Assembly: GCA_910575005.1 (NCBI GenBank)
Contig: CAJTCL010000010.1
Location: 1 to 64,000 of the forward strand
Length of the DNA: 64,000 bases
Source: Lachnospiraceae bacterium
Lineage (GTDB): Bacteria; Bacillota; Clostridia; Lachnospirales; Lachnospiraceae
Direction: 5' to 3'
Every line of letters starts with the position of its first letter. Positions within the stretch are counted from its first letter, which is position 1. Below are positions 51,749 through 60,469 of the stretch, one piece after another. Made by a program: the position numbers and the translations under genes. The notes below the pieces were generated by a model. That model saw nothing but the letters and a program-made list of their open reading frames with translations, was not told the DNA's origin and did not search any database.

Positions 51749-53305
51749 GTGTTAGTTAAGGTAATATTTCTAATTATATTTTTTGCAGTGATGATTGGCG
51801 TCGGCCTGTATTCCCGAAAACATGCTACAAATGTAAATGATTTTGTATTGGGCGGCCGAAGTGTCGGACCTTGGCTGACGGCATTTGCCTATGGAACGTC
51901 TTATTTTTCGGCGGTTGTTTTTGTGGGATATGCGGGACAGTTTGGCTATAAGTACGGTTTGGCTTCCACCTGGATTGGCATTGGCAATGCTCTGATTGGT
52001 TCTCTTTTGGCCTGGGTGATATTGGGACGGCGTACCCGTATTATGAGTAATCATCTGTCAGCGACAACGATGCCAGATTATTTTGGAAAGCGCTATCAGA
52101 GTAATGCTTTGCGTATTGCAGCTTCAGCCATTGCCTTTGTGTTTTTAATTCCCTATACCGCCTCTGTTTACAATGGTTTATCCCGCTTGTTTGGCATGGC
52201 CTTTGACATCCCTTATGAGGTTTGTGTCATTGTGATGGCAGTATTGACGTGTGTCTATGTTATTTTAGGTGGATATATGGCCACAGCGATCAATGATTTT
52301 ATTCAGGGATTGATTATGCTGGGCGGAATCGTGGCAGTGATCGGGGCTGTTTTAAATGGTCGTGGCGGTTTTATCAGTGCTATTGGTTCACTGTCAGAAC
52401 TGGAAAGTGATGTGGCGGTGACAATGGGGCAAAAAGGAGCATTTACCTCGTTCTTTGGGCCGGATCCGCTAAATCTTCTGGGCGTCATTATCCTTACTTC
52501 TCTGGGAACTTGGGGACTGCCACAGATGATACATAAATTTTATGCAATTAAGGATGAGAAATCCATCCAGTCAGGGACAATTATTTCTACCTTTTTTGCA
52601 GTGATTGTCTCAGGTGGATGTTATTTTCTGGGTGGATTTGGGCGTTTGTTTGACACCGCGGCTATTCACAAGGAGGATGGGAGTGTGATTTACGATGCTA
52701 TTATCCCGCAAATGCTCTCTACCTTGCCGGATATCTTGGTTGGAGTGGTTATTGTATTGGTGCTTTCTGCGTCCATGTCCACATTGTCCTCATTGGTATT
52801 GACTTCAAGTTCTACTTTAACTTTGGATTTTTTAAAGGATAATATCATTAAAAAGATGGATGACAAGAAACAGCTTTTCTGTATGCGGATTTTGCTGATA
52901 TTCTTTATCGCTTGTTCTGTGATACTGGCGCTCTTTCCGCCAAAATCCATTGCGCAGTTTATCGCGCAGCTTATGGGTATCTCCTGGGGAGCGTTGGCGG
53001 GTGCTTTCCTGGCGCCCTTCCTCTATGGACTGTATTGGAAAGGTGTGACACGGGCCGCAGTCTGGGCAAGTTTTGTCTGCGGCATTGGAATAACAGTATC
53101 GAATTTATTCTTGTCCTATATTGCTTCTCCAATCAATGCTGGGGCAATTGCTATGGTAGTTGGTCTGATTGTAGTGCCAATTGTCAGTTTCGTGACGCCA
53201 AAAATAAGTCGAAAAGAGGTAGAGAAAATTTTCTCCTGTTTGGAAGAGCAGGTTGTGGTGGATAAGAAAATCGCACTGCCGAAAAATAGTCGGGAGAAAA
53301 AATGA
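51749..53305 (+). CDS. Sodium:solute symporter (SSF family)
   Basis: A 518-residue transporter with about thirteen hydrophobic segments and the SSF signature GGRSVGPWLTAFAYG, then NDFIQGLIM. The start is the GTG at 51749, seven bases after AGGAGG; the in-frame GTG at 51725 lies before the ribosome binding site. Position at the end of the aryl acid operon suggests transport of an aryl or amino acid with Na+, though SSF substrates vary widely. A terminator follows at 53401. Confidence 0.9.
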   Translation: MLVKVIFLIIFFAVMIGVGLYSRKHATNVNDFVLGGRSVGPWLTAFAYGTSYFSAVVFVGYAGQFGYKYGLASTWIGIGNALIGSLLAWVILGRRTRIMSNHLSATTMPDYFGKRYQSNALRIAASAIAFVFLIPYTASVYNGLSRLFGMAFDIPYEVCVIVMAVLTCVYVILGGYMATAINDFIQGLIMLGGIVAVIGAVLNGRGGFISAIGSLSELESDVAVTMGQKGAFTSFFGPDPLNLLGVIILTSLGTWGLPQMIHKFYAIKDEKSIQSGTIISTFFAVIVSGGCYFLGGFGRLFDTAAIHKEDGSVIYDAIIPQMLSTLPDILVGVVIVLVLSASMSTLSSLVLTSSSTLTLDFLKDNIIKKMDDKKQLFCMRILLIFFIACSVILALFPPKSIAQFIAQLMGISWGALAGAFLAPFLYGLYWKGVTRAAVWASFVCGIGITVSNLFLSYIASPINAGAIAMVVGLIVVPIVSFVTPKISRKEVEKIFSCLEEQVVVDKKIALPKNSREKK

Positions 53306-53400
53306 AACGGCAACAGTAGAATATAAAGGTGATTTAACCAATGTCCAGAAGAGAAAATGAGAGAATAGCAAATTGAAAAATATATCAGTACGATAAGAGG

Positions 53401-53437
53401 AAAGGCATATGCAGCAGGGCACATGCCTTTTCTTTTG
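53401..53437. terminator. Terminator between convergent genes
   Basis: AAAGGCAT (53401-53408) pairs with ATGCCTTT (53423-53430), followed by TTTTCTTTT. It ends the aryl acid operon and lies two bases from the Uma2-type gene stop. Confidence 0.75.
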
Positions 53438-53438
53438 G

Positions 53439-53999
53439 CTAAATATGCAGCAGTTTTTTAATATCAGAGAAGTTGATATACAAATCCTCATAGATGTCAG
53501 CTTTTATTGAATCGGAAAAAGTATAGTCCTCAGTATCCTCTGATTCAAAGTTATAAACAAAAATGCGGTCTTTCTCTGGGTCAACAATCCAGTATTCCCT
53601 AACACCTGCCGTACGGTATTTAAAAAGTTTCGTGAAATAGTCCATGCGCCTGCTGCTTGGTGATACGATTTCAATTATCCAGTCTGGCGCACCAGAACAT
53701 CCTTTGTCAGTAAGCTTATTAGGATCACATATAACAGAGATATCCGGCTCAACATAGTTTGTATCGTTTTCGTTCAAAAATACTGCAAATGGGGCTATAT
53801 CTACTTCACAGGAGCCATTATTGGTGTTAATGTATGCACGGATGATTGCAAATATTTCCCCGACAATACGCTGATGTTTTCTGGTTGGCGGTGCCATATA
53901 ATATATTTGGCCGTCTATCAGCTCTGCGCGTTCTCCATCCGGTAGTGCATAAATATCATCAATGGTATATAGCTTTTCTTGTGCGAATGCTGGTGGCAT
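53439..53999 (-). CDS. Uma2-family (DUF820) putative endonuclease
   Basis: A 186-residue protein with the PD-(D/E)XK fold of Uma2. It starts MPPAFAQEKLYTIDDIYALP, with ELIDGQIYYMAPPTRKHQRI, YVEPDISVICDPNK and PDWIIEIVSPSSRRMDYFTK; the Asp in EPDI and the Glu and Ser of IEIVSPS are the usual active-site residues. AAAGGAAG lies before the ATG on this strand. The family is often mobile and multicopy; its function is unknown. Confidence 0.88.
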   Translation of the reverse strand: MPPAFAQEKLYTIDDIYALPDGERAELIDGQIYYMAPPTRKHQRIVGEIFAIIRAYINTNNGSCEVDIAPFAVFLNENDTNYVEPDISVICDPNKLTDKGCSGAPDWIIEIVSPSSRRMDYFTKLFKYRTAGVREYWIVDPEKDRIFVYNFESEDTEDYTFSDSIKADIYEDLYINFSDIKKLLHI

Positions 54000-54126
54000 A
54001 ATATACACTTCCTTTCTAGGATGTCATTTCGTTTCTTCTTTATTAAACATAATACATAATTATGTACAATAAATCAATGGATTTACAAATCATACACAAA
54101 TATTTTTTACAAAGAAGTTTTTTGTA

Positions 54127-54155
54127 TTGACATATACCCCTTATGGGTATATAAT
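54127..54155 (+). promoter_or_regulatory. csoR promoter with CsoR operator in the spacer
   Basis: TTGACA (54127-54132), 17 bases and TATAAT (54150-54155). The spacer contains the palindrome TATACCC-CTTAT-GGGTATA (54133-54151), matching known CsoR operators with ATACCCC and GGGTAT half-sites. Binding there would block RNA polymerase, released by copper. Confidence 0.88.
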
Positions 54156-54198
54156 GCAATTATTCAAAAGGCATAATGCACAAAAAGGAGGCAATAAT

Positions 54199-54507
54199 AT
54201 GGCTCAGGAATATACAGAAGATTGCTGTCATAAGACGAAAGAACGTTCTGAGAAGGAATATAAGGATTTGATCAATCGTCTAAACCGCATTGAGGGACAG
54301 GTACGGGGAATCAAAGGTATGGTAGAACGGGATGTCTATTGTACCGATATTTTAGTTCAAGTAGCGGCAGTGAATGCAGCACTGAACAGTTTTAATAGAG
54401 TACTTTTGTCAAATCATATCAAGACTTGTGTGACAAGAGATATTCGAGAAGGCAAAGAGGAGACCGTGGATGAGTTAGTACAGACACTGCAGAAACTGAT
54501 GAAATAA
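54199..54507 (+). CDS. csoR: Copper-sensing repressor CsoR
   Basis: A 102-residue all-helical metal sensor. The Cu(I) ligands are in the Y-C...H...C pattern: VERDVYCTDILVQ, then SNHIKTCV. The N-terminal CCHKTKERSEKEYK is somewhat Cys-rich. Its operator lies in its own promoter, so it is autoregulated together with copA. The ATG at 54199 follows AAAGGAGGCAA; the start at 54127 overlaps the promoter. Confidence 0.94.
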   Translation: MAQEYTEDCCHKTKERSEKEYKDLINRLNRIEGQVRGIKGMVERDVYCTDILVQVAAVNAALNSFNRVLLSNHIKTCVTRDIREGKEETVDELVQTLQKLMK

Positions 54508-54704
54508 GAAATTGATGGAAATAAGAGATAGATGAAAGAGAAATAAGAATCTGATAATTGACAGAAAGTAAGAAGTAAATGAAATAGAAAATAAGAAACT
54601 GATAGTAAGTAAAAACATTAACAGAAATAAGAGATTAAAATAAGAGATTAATAGAAATATAGAGATAGATGAAAGAGTAGAGATTTAGAAAGTAGGAGGG
54701 ATAG
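54508..54704 (+). repeat. Purine-rich degenerate repeats between csoR and copA
   Basis: About 200 bases of almost pure A/G/T with repeated units of the kind AAATAAGAGATAGATGAAAG and AATAAGAGATTAA. AGAGATAGATGAAAGAG occurs at about 54523 and 54661. No gene is supported. There are few C residues, so the RNA would be unstructured. It ends with the copA ribosome binding site. Confidence 0.7.
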
Positions 54705-57284
54705 ATGGAACAATTTAATGTGACGGGAATGAGTTGTGCCGCCTGCAGCGCCCGAGTAGAAAAAGCTGTATCTAAAATACCAGGTGTTACATCCTGTTCA
54801 GTGAGTCTGTTGACAAACTCAATGGGAGTGGAGGGTTCAGCTTCGGAGACAGAGATTATCCATGCAGTGGAGGAAGCAGGATATGGTGCAGCCAAGAAGG
54901 GAACAGAACAGGTGCAAGCTTCCCCAGCAGCGGCTGGAGAGGACGCTTTACAGGATCGGGAAACGCCTCTGTTAAAACAGCGGCTATATTATTCCTTGGG
55001 ATTTCTTATCGTTTTAATGTACTTATCAATGGGGCATATGATGTGGAATTGGCCCCTGCCAGGATTTTTGGCCGAAAACCATATTGCAATGGGATTACTA
55101 CAGCTTTTATTGACGATTATTATTATGGTCATCAATCAAAAATTTTTCATCAGCGGTTTTAAGAGCTTAATGCATGGGGCGCCAAATATGGACACATTGG
55201 TAGCGCTTGGCGCTGGGGCAGCGTTTGTCTATAGCACTTATGCATTATTTGCCATGACGGATGCGCAGATGCGGGGAGATATGGGTCAAGTTATGGGGTA
55301 TATGCATGAGTTTTACTTTGAGTCGGCAGCAATGATTTTGACTTTGATCACTGTGGGAAAGATGCTGGAGGCCAGATCAAAAGGAAAGACGACAGATGCC
55401 TTGAAAGGATTGATGAAACTAGCGCCAAAGACGGCTGTTATTGTTAAAAATGGCACAGAGACAGAGGTCTCCATTGAACAGGTCAAGAAAGGTGATATTT
55501 TTGTGGTTCGTCCTGGAGAAAATATTCCAGTGGATGGCGTCGTGCTGGAAGGAAGCAGCGCTGTCAATGAGGCGGCACTGACTGGAGAGAGTATTCCAGT
55601 GGATAAAGCTGTCGGTGATCTGGTATCTGCGGCGACTGCAAATCAGTCTGGATTTCTAAAGTGTGAAGCCTCCAGAGTGGGGGAGGACACTACATTATCC
55701 CAAATTATCCGCATGGTCAGTGATGCGGCAGCTACCAAAGCCCCAATTGCGAAGGTTGCTGACAAAGTATCTGGCGTTTTTGTGCCGACAGTAATTGGGA
55801 TTGCACTGTTGACAATGGTTGTGTGGATGCTTGCCGGGGCTGGACTGGGCTTTGCTCTGGCAAGAGGAATTTCAGTGCTGGTGATCAGTTGCCCTTGTGC
55901 CCTGGGACTGGCAACACCAGTGGCAATTATGGTTGGCAATGGTGTTGGCGCCAGAAATGGCATATTATTTAAGACGGCTGTTTCTTTAGAAGAAGCTGGA
56001 AAGATGGAGATTGTAGCCCTGGATAAGACAGGGACGATTACCAGAGGGGAACCGAGAGTGACAGATTTGCTGCCAATGGAGGGAATATCTGAGGAGGAAT
56101 TGTTGTCCTCTGCCGCAGCACTGGAACAGAAGAGTGAACATCCGCTGGCAAAAGCAGTACTGGCATATGCCAAAGAACGCCAGATTATCTCAGAAGAAGT
56201 CACAGATTTTACCGCTCTTCCTGGAAATGGACTTTCTGGAAAATATCAAGATGTTGATCTCTGTGGAGGAAATGAGTCATTTATCCGCACACAGGCACAA
56301 ATTCCAGAAGCGGTAAAACGACAGGCAGAACGTCTGGCGGAGGAAGGAAAAACGCCGTTATTTTTTGCCAAAGATGGCAATCTGTCAGGAATAATTGCGG
56401 TGGCGGATGTGATCAAGGAAGACAGTCCTCGTGCAGTTCAGGAGCTAAAGAAATTGGGGTTACATGTGGTAATGCTCACTGGTGATAATGAACGTACTGC
56501 AAATGCGATTGGCAAGCAGGCAGGTGTTGATCAGGTGATTGCCGGAGTACTGCCAGAGGGCAAAGAGTCTGCCATCCGTTCTCTTCAGCAAAATGGCAAG
56601 GTGACAATGGTAGGGGATGGGATCAATGACGCCCCAGCGCTTACCCGAGCAGATATTGGAATTGCCATTGGCGCAGGAACAGATGTGGCTATTGATGCTG
56701 CGGATGTGGTGCTGATGAAAAGCAGGCTCAGTGATGTTCCAGCGGCAATTCGTCTAAGCCGTGCCGCCTTAAAAAACATTCATGAAAATTTGTTTTGGGC
56801 ATTTATCTATAATGTGATCGGAATTCCGCTGGCGGCAGGGGTTTGGATTCCAATCTTTGGCTGGCAGTTAAACCCAATGTTTGGGGCGGCAGCCATGAGC
56901 TTGTCAAGCTTTTGTGTTGTTACCAATGCATTGCGTCTGAATATGCAAAATATCCATAGCAGCAAGAAAGATCGGCCGCTCAAAAAGAGGCATACAAAAC
57001 AGCAGGAGCCTTTGGCAGACAATGGTCAAGCGGTACAAAAACTAGAACAGACAATGAAGAAGGAGGAACAAAAAATGGAGAAGACAATGAAGATTGAAGG
57101 TATGATGTGTGGGCATTGTGAGGCGAGAGTAAAGAAATGTTTAGAAGCGCTTCCAGAAGTGGAAAAGGCAGAAGTAAGCCATGAAGCTGGAACGGCTGTT
57201 GTGGCGTTAAGCGCTGCAGTTGATGATGCAGTTTTGAAAAAAACAGTTGAAGATCAGGATTATCAAGTATTATCCATTCAGTAA
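54705..57284 (+). CDS. copA: Copper-exporting P1B-type ATPase with C-terminal CopZ-like domain
   Basis: An 859-residue Cu(I) efflux ATPase. The N-terminal HMA domain has GMSCAAC (C11, C14). The membrane site is CPC at 396-398, the phosphorylated Asp is D440 in DKTGT, and [10 protein letters not shown] closes the P-domain. A linker rich in Lys and Gln leads to a second HMA domain with GMMCGHC (C802, C805) at the C-terminus, where CopA normally ends. That last domain is 69 residues from an internal Met791, the size of the chaperone CopZ. GTAGGAGGG precedes the start. Controlled by CsoR by position. Confidence 0.95.
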   Translation: MEQFNVTGMSCAACSARVEKAVSKIPGVTSCSVSLLTNSMGVEGSASETEIIHAVEEAGYGAAKKGTEQVQASPAAAGEDALQDRETPLLKQRLYYSLGFLIVLMYLSMGHMMWNWPLPGFLAENHIAMGLLQLLLTIIIMVINQKFFISGFKSLMHGAPNMDTLVALGAGAAFVYSTYALFAMTDAQMRGDMGQVMGYMHEFYFESAAMILTLITVGKMLEARSKGKTTDALKGLMKLAPKTAVIVKNGTETEVSIEQVKKGDIFVVRPGENIPVDGVVLEGSSAVNEAALTGESIPVDKAVGDLVSAATANQSGFLKCEASRVGEDTTLSQIIRMVSDAAATKAPIAKVADKVSGVFVPTVIGIALLTMVVWMLAGAGLGFALARGISVLVISCPCALGLATPVAIMVGNGVGARNGILFKTAVSLEEAGKMEIVALDKTGTITRGEPRVTDLLPMEGISEEELLSSAAALEQKSEHPLAKAVLAYAKERQIISEEVTDFTALPGNGLSGKYQDVDLCGGNESFIRTQAQIPEAVKRQAERLAEEGKTPLFFAKDGNLSGIIAVADVIKEDSPRAVQELKKLGLHVVMLTGDNERTANAIGKQAGVDQVIAGVLPEGKESAIRSLQQNGKVTMVGDGINDAPALTRADIGIAIGAGTDVAIDAADVVLMKSRLSDVPAAIRLSRAALKNIHENLFWAFIYNVIGIPLAAGVWIPIFGWQLNPMFGAAAMSLSSFCVVTNALRLNMQNIHSSKKDRPLKKRHTKQQEPLADNGQAVQKLEQTMKKEEQKMEKTMKIEGMMCGHCEARVKKCLEALPEVEKAEVSHEAGTAVVALSAAVDDAVLKKTVEDQDYQVLSIQ
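57075..57284 (+). CDS. copZ: Possible free CopZ copper chaperone from an internal start in copA
   Basis: Within copA and in its frame, AAGGAGG (57060-57066) lies eight bases before the ATG at 57075. Translation from here would yield 69 residues, [20 protein letters not shown] at the front, which is a complete CopZ-type HMA protein. E. coli also produces a free copper chaperone from copA, though by frameshifting. Whether the internal site is used is not known. Confidence 0.5.
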   Translation: MEKTMKIEGMMCGHCEARVKKCLEALPEVEKAEVSHEAGTAVVALSAAVDDAVLKKTVEDQDYQVLSIQ

Positions 57285-57291
57285 GATGAAA

Positions 57292-57390
57292 GGGGCTGTT
57301 GCAAAATGAAGCTTATATACAATATATGGATAAAATTCTTGTGTTCTAAATGCTATATTTTGCATATACCAGCTATTTTGCAACAGCCCC
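57292..57390. mobile_element. MITE-like element with 16-bp perfect inverted repeats
   Basis: A 99-base element bounded by GGGGCTGTTGCAAAAT (57292-57307) and its exact complement (57375-57390). The interior is AT-rich and non-coding. The ends resemble those of IS elements with GGGGCTGT termini, including the copy at 12358, but differ in the inner bases. It is inserted between convergent genes and may also act as a terminator. No clear target duplication is seen. Confidence 0.7.
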
Positions 57391-57392
57391 AA

Positions 57393-57440
57393 TTTTTTAT
57401 CTTATAGGAAATTCCTCTGGATTTCCTATAAGATAAAAAA
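57393..57440. repeat. Dispersed hairpin repeat, copy C (perfect bidirectional terminator)
   Basis: A perfect 20-bp inverted repeat (57393-57412 and 57421-57440) with the eight-base loop TCCTCTGG. T6 begins one arm and A6 ends the other, so it can terminate transcription from both sides, between copA and the convergent DUF4179 gene. It is followed by ACAATGATTGCAGGGTCT as in copy B. Confidence 0.85.
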
Positions 57441-57495
57441 CAATGATTGCAGGGTCTTTCTTCACTTCATTTCGGTCGTTTTACAGGATTCTTTG

Positions 57496-58908
57496 TTATT
57501 TATCAAAGGTAATTTCTTTGTGATATAGAGCACGCTCATCAAGAAGTTGTTTAAACGTCTTTTCTTTCGACTTTTCTTCATAATCATCTGACCACAAATA
57601 TGCCTTCAGTTCATCCATATATTCTATATAGTCGCAGATATAAACATCTATCTTTGAGGTATCATGATCATTGGCAGCTACTGTGCAAGTATAACCAGTG
57701 AATCCTCCTTCTTCCATTTCATTTCCATCTGCATCAAGGATGGTTACATAATAATCTGGATTTTGTTCTACCTCAACCGTAATCTCCATTGGTGTTTTGG
57801 TGACTGAAATCAGTCCCAGACCATTTTCATCCACATCATTGATATCTTTACGGATGACATCCTCCTTATTTTTTGTAACATCAAATTCAAACTTCCACGG
57901 ACCATCCAGCAGCCAATCCCGATATTTGTTGATCAACTGAGTTGTCTCAGGGTACATTTCATGATAAGCATTCTGCATAGCAGAAAAAAGCTGATGTTCT
58001 ATGTCTTTTTGTTCTTCTGTAAACTGCTTATAGTCTTCTTCCGTCAGTCCAAGACCGTTTTCTTTCATGCCAGCTTCATATTGATCTCTGAGTTCTTTGG
58101 GCATTTCAGGGCTTAAATCTTCTTCTCTTGATCCGGCAATCTGATCAACTGATAATTTGACCTGAAACTGATCGGGTATCTCTATGTTTTGACCTGAAAA
58201 ATATTGTCGCATATCATACCGAAGCACTCCGGCAAAAGTATGTTCATCAACCATCTTGCCATCTATATAGGGGTCGCCGCCAATTGCCCAGTCAATATCC
58301 CCTTCTTGGTCAAAGTCAAAATCTATCAGATTTTTCATATAGATAATGGGCTTGTTGTCCTGATTGAGCTGAGTCTTTGGAATCTTTTCCTCAGAATGAA
58401 TCATCAAGCTTAGATAGAGTGCAGCATCATTACAATAAACTTCTGAGAGAGTGATTGTATTTCCATTGACAGTGATACTCTCAATTTCTGTTCCAGCTTT
58501 TTGTACTGGTTTGGCCAGAGTTGAAAAGTCTCCTGCAAATCCCAGTGATTCCTCTAGGTGTTTAAATATATTTCCTACCGTAAGAATTTGTGCGGCATAA
58601 GCTGGATTGGAAATAAAAATACAGAAGAAAACTGCTGCCGCCACACCTGTTCCGACAAATCCTCGAAAAAATATCTTGCTGATTTTGGTATGGTGTTTTT
58701 TGTTCTTTGTGTTTTTCATTGTAGTATTTAAATTGTGCTGTTCTTCTTTATTTTCTTGTTCTGCTGTCATCGCACGAATTTTATCAAATGCTTTATTTTG
58801 GGCTTCCTCTACCTTTGGCGGAAGAGGAAATGTACCATTCAGAATTTTTTGAACCTGATCGTCCAATGGTTGATGATCTGATTGTGAAACGTCAATTTGT
58901 TTTTTCAT
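57496..58908 (-). CDS. DUF4179-type membrane protein, probable anti-sigma factor
   Basis: A 470-residue protein with a cytoplasmic N-terminus of about 85 residues, one membrane segment (FFRGFVGTGVAAAVFFCIFI) and a long extracytoplasmic domain of DUF4179 type. It lies 47 bases downstream of an ECF sigma factor gene on the same strand, the standard sigma/anti-sigma pair. The outer domain has an acidic composition with aromatic residues and would sense the signal. GGAGGGAC precedes the start. The signal is unknown. Confidence 0.8.
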   Translation of the reverse strand: MKKQIDVSQSDHQPLDDQVQKILNGTFPLPPKVEEAQNKAFDKIRAMTAEQENKEEQHNLNTTMKNTKNKKHHTKISKIFFRGFVGTGVAAAVFFCIFISNPAYAAQILTVGNIFKHLEESLGFAGDFSTLAKPVQKAGTEIESITVNGNTITLSEVYCNDAALYLSLMIHSEEKIPKTQLNQDNKPIIYMKNLIDFDFDQEGDIDWAIGGDPYIDGKMVDEHTFAGVLRYDMRQYFSGQNIEIPDQFQVKLSVDQIAGSREEDLSPEMPKELRDQYEAGMKENGLGLTEEDYKQFTEEQKDIEHQLFSAMQNAYHEMYPETTQLINKYRDWLLDGPWKFEFDVTKNKEDVIRKDINDVDENGLGLISVTKTPMEITVEVEQNPDYYVTILDADGNEMEEGGFTGYTCTVAANDHDTSKIDVYICDYIEYMDELKAYLWSDDYEEKSKEKTFKQLLDERALYHKEITFDK

Positions 58909-58955
58909 CTGAGTCCCTCCTTGTTTCTGTTTCGTTTCAATACAATTTGTAACTT

Positions 58956-59453
58956 TTATTTTTCCAGATATGCAGAACGAATCTGTTCTCTTGCTCTTGT
59001 AAGTCTTGTCTTTACGGTATTTTCATTCATTTCCAGAAGTTCTGCAATTTCTGAAATCTTAAATCCTTCCAGATAATAAAAAATTAAAATGAGACGATAT
59101 TTTTCGTCAACTAAATTTAACATTTCTTTAAATTCAAATTCTGCCAGTGACTGATCTTGTCTCATTGTTTCTGGTAGTTCACCAGGCAGATTTGTTTTCT
59201 GATAATGGCGCAAAATACTATTACATTTGTTGATCAATATTCGGATTAGCCATGTTTTGAAATACTCTTGTTTTTTCAAAGTATGTATTTTTTCAAAACA
59301 AGTCAGAATGGTGTCTTGAATAGCGTCTGCCGCATTATCATCATTATTTAAGATTGCACGTGCTACTTTATACATTGCCAAAGAATTTCTGTTCATCAAT
59401 TCCAAAAATGCCTCCACATCTCCTTGGACAGCTTTTTTAATGAGAATTTGCAT
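58956..59453 (-). CDS. ECF-type RNA polymerase sigma factor
   Basis: A 165-residue sigma-70 family protein with only regions 2 and 4: region 2 (YKVARAILNNDDNAADAIQD, then FKTWLIRILINKCNSILR) and region 4 (ILIFYYLEGFKISEIAELLE, NTVKTRLTRAREQ). The ATG at 59453 on this strand follows GGAAGGGGACAGGG; the upstream start at 59501 would add a non-family part. TGAAAC, a typical ECF -35 core, lies at 59554-59559 on this strand and may be its autoregulated promoter. Pairs with the DUF4179 protein. Confidence 0.9.
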   Translation of the reverse strand: MQILIKKAVQGDVEAFLELMNRNSLAMYKVARAILNNDDNAADAIQDTILTCFEKIHTLKKQEYFKTWLIRILINKCNSILRHYQKTNLPGELPETMRQDQSLAEFEFKEMLNLVDEKYRLILIFYYLEGFKISEIAELLEMNENTVKTRLTRAREQIRSAYLEK

Positions 59454-59582
59454 ATGCCCTGTCCCCTTCCTTCCAACAGCTTTTGTCGCTGTTTTTATCA
59501 TTCGAATGATTAGTTGCTTTTTATACTTATTAGATAAAAATATTCGGTAAAAAGTTTCAAATAAATATAATTTTTAATTCAA

Positions 59583-59611
59583 TTGAGATCATGGTATCAT
59601 TATGGTATAAT
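59583..59611 (+). promoter_or_regulatory. Promoter for nfi-pnuC-nadR
   Basis: TTGAGA (59583-59588), a 17-base spacer, and TATAAT (59606-59611) with TGG before it, an extended -10. It lies about 79 bases before nfi. Confidence 0.75.
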
Positions 59612-59689
59612 TTATATCCATAAGAAATTTAAATATAGATGAATAGCGCAAACTGACCTTATTTTAGTTCATCAAAGGAGGAAGAAAAA

Positions 59690-60397
59690 ATGCACCCATC
59701 GTTTTCTTTGGAGAAAGCCATTTGTATACAACAGAAGCTGCGCAGAGGTATTGTCCTTGAGAATAGGCAACAGGAAGCTTTGCAACGTGTGGCTGGTGTG
59801 GATTTGGCCTATTGGAAACAAGCAGAACAAGAATATGCCGTATGTTGTATTGTGGTGCTTGACCGAGCAACCAAACAGGTGGTTGAACATCAGTATGCAT
59901 GGGGGAGAATCGAGATTCCCTATATCCCAGGATGTTTGGCTTTTCGGGAACTGCCTTTGGTATTAAAGACCGTGAAAAAACTAGAGATAGAGCCTGATTT
60001 GTATATATTTGACGGAAATGGATATCTGCATCCACGTCATATGGGGATCGCCACACATGCTTCTTTTGATCTTAGAAAGCCCACGATTGGGGTTGCAAAA
60101 CATTATTATAAGATAGGTGAAACAGATTTTATTATGCCTGAAAATCAAAAATTTGCTTTTACTGATATTGTGATAAAGGAAGAAATATATGGACGAGTTT
60201 TGCGGACAATGAAAGATGTAAAACCAGTATTTATATCTGTGGGAAATTTTATTGATTTGGATCAGACAACGGAACTTGTCTGTGAATTTGTCGGTCAAGA
60301 GGGACATATTCCACTGCCTACTAGACTAGCAGATATTGAGACACATAAGATGAGAAAGTTAATTCAGAGCCAGCAAAGGGTAAAAAAAACCATATAG
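59690..60397 (+). CDS. nfi: Endonuclease V (deoxyinosine 3'-endonuclease)
   Basis: A 235-residue DNA repair nuclease that cuts near deoxyinosine. The metal sites are visible: D38 in GVDLAYW, E87 in YIPGCLAFRE, and D108 in DGNGYLHPRHMGIA. The last motif is usually DGHG; here His is Asn. The wedge PYIPG is present. AAAGGAGGAAG precedes the ATG. It is probably cotranscribed with pnuC and nadR, genes without a clear functional link to repair. Confidence 0.94.
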   Translation: MHPSFSLEKAICIQQKLRRGIVLENRQQEALQRVAGVDLAYWKQAEQEYAVCCIVVLDRATKQVVEHQYAWGRIEIPYIPGCLAFRELPLVLKTVKKLEIEPDLYIFDGNGYLHPRHMGIATHASFDLRKPTIGVAKHYYKIGETDFIMPENQKFAFTDIVIKEEIYGRVLRTMKDVKPVFISVGNFIDLDQTTELVCEFVGQEGHIPLPTRLADIETHKMRKLIQSQQRVKKTI

Positions 60398-60469
60398 GAG
60401 AACTGAATATAAGATGGTTAAATTTTTATATCAGCAAAAGACTGAGAAAATTGTGCAGGAGAACATAAA

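Noticed and set aside
54508-54704. CRISPR array
   Set aside because: The repeats are short, degenerate and purine-rich without constant spacers; no cas genes are present anywhere in the window.
55643-56203. 186-residue open frame on the minus strand opposite copA
   Set aside because: Shadow of the P-type ATPase; Ser/Ala/Pro-rich with no ribosome binding site.
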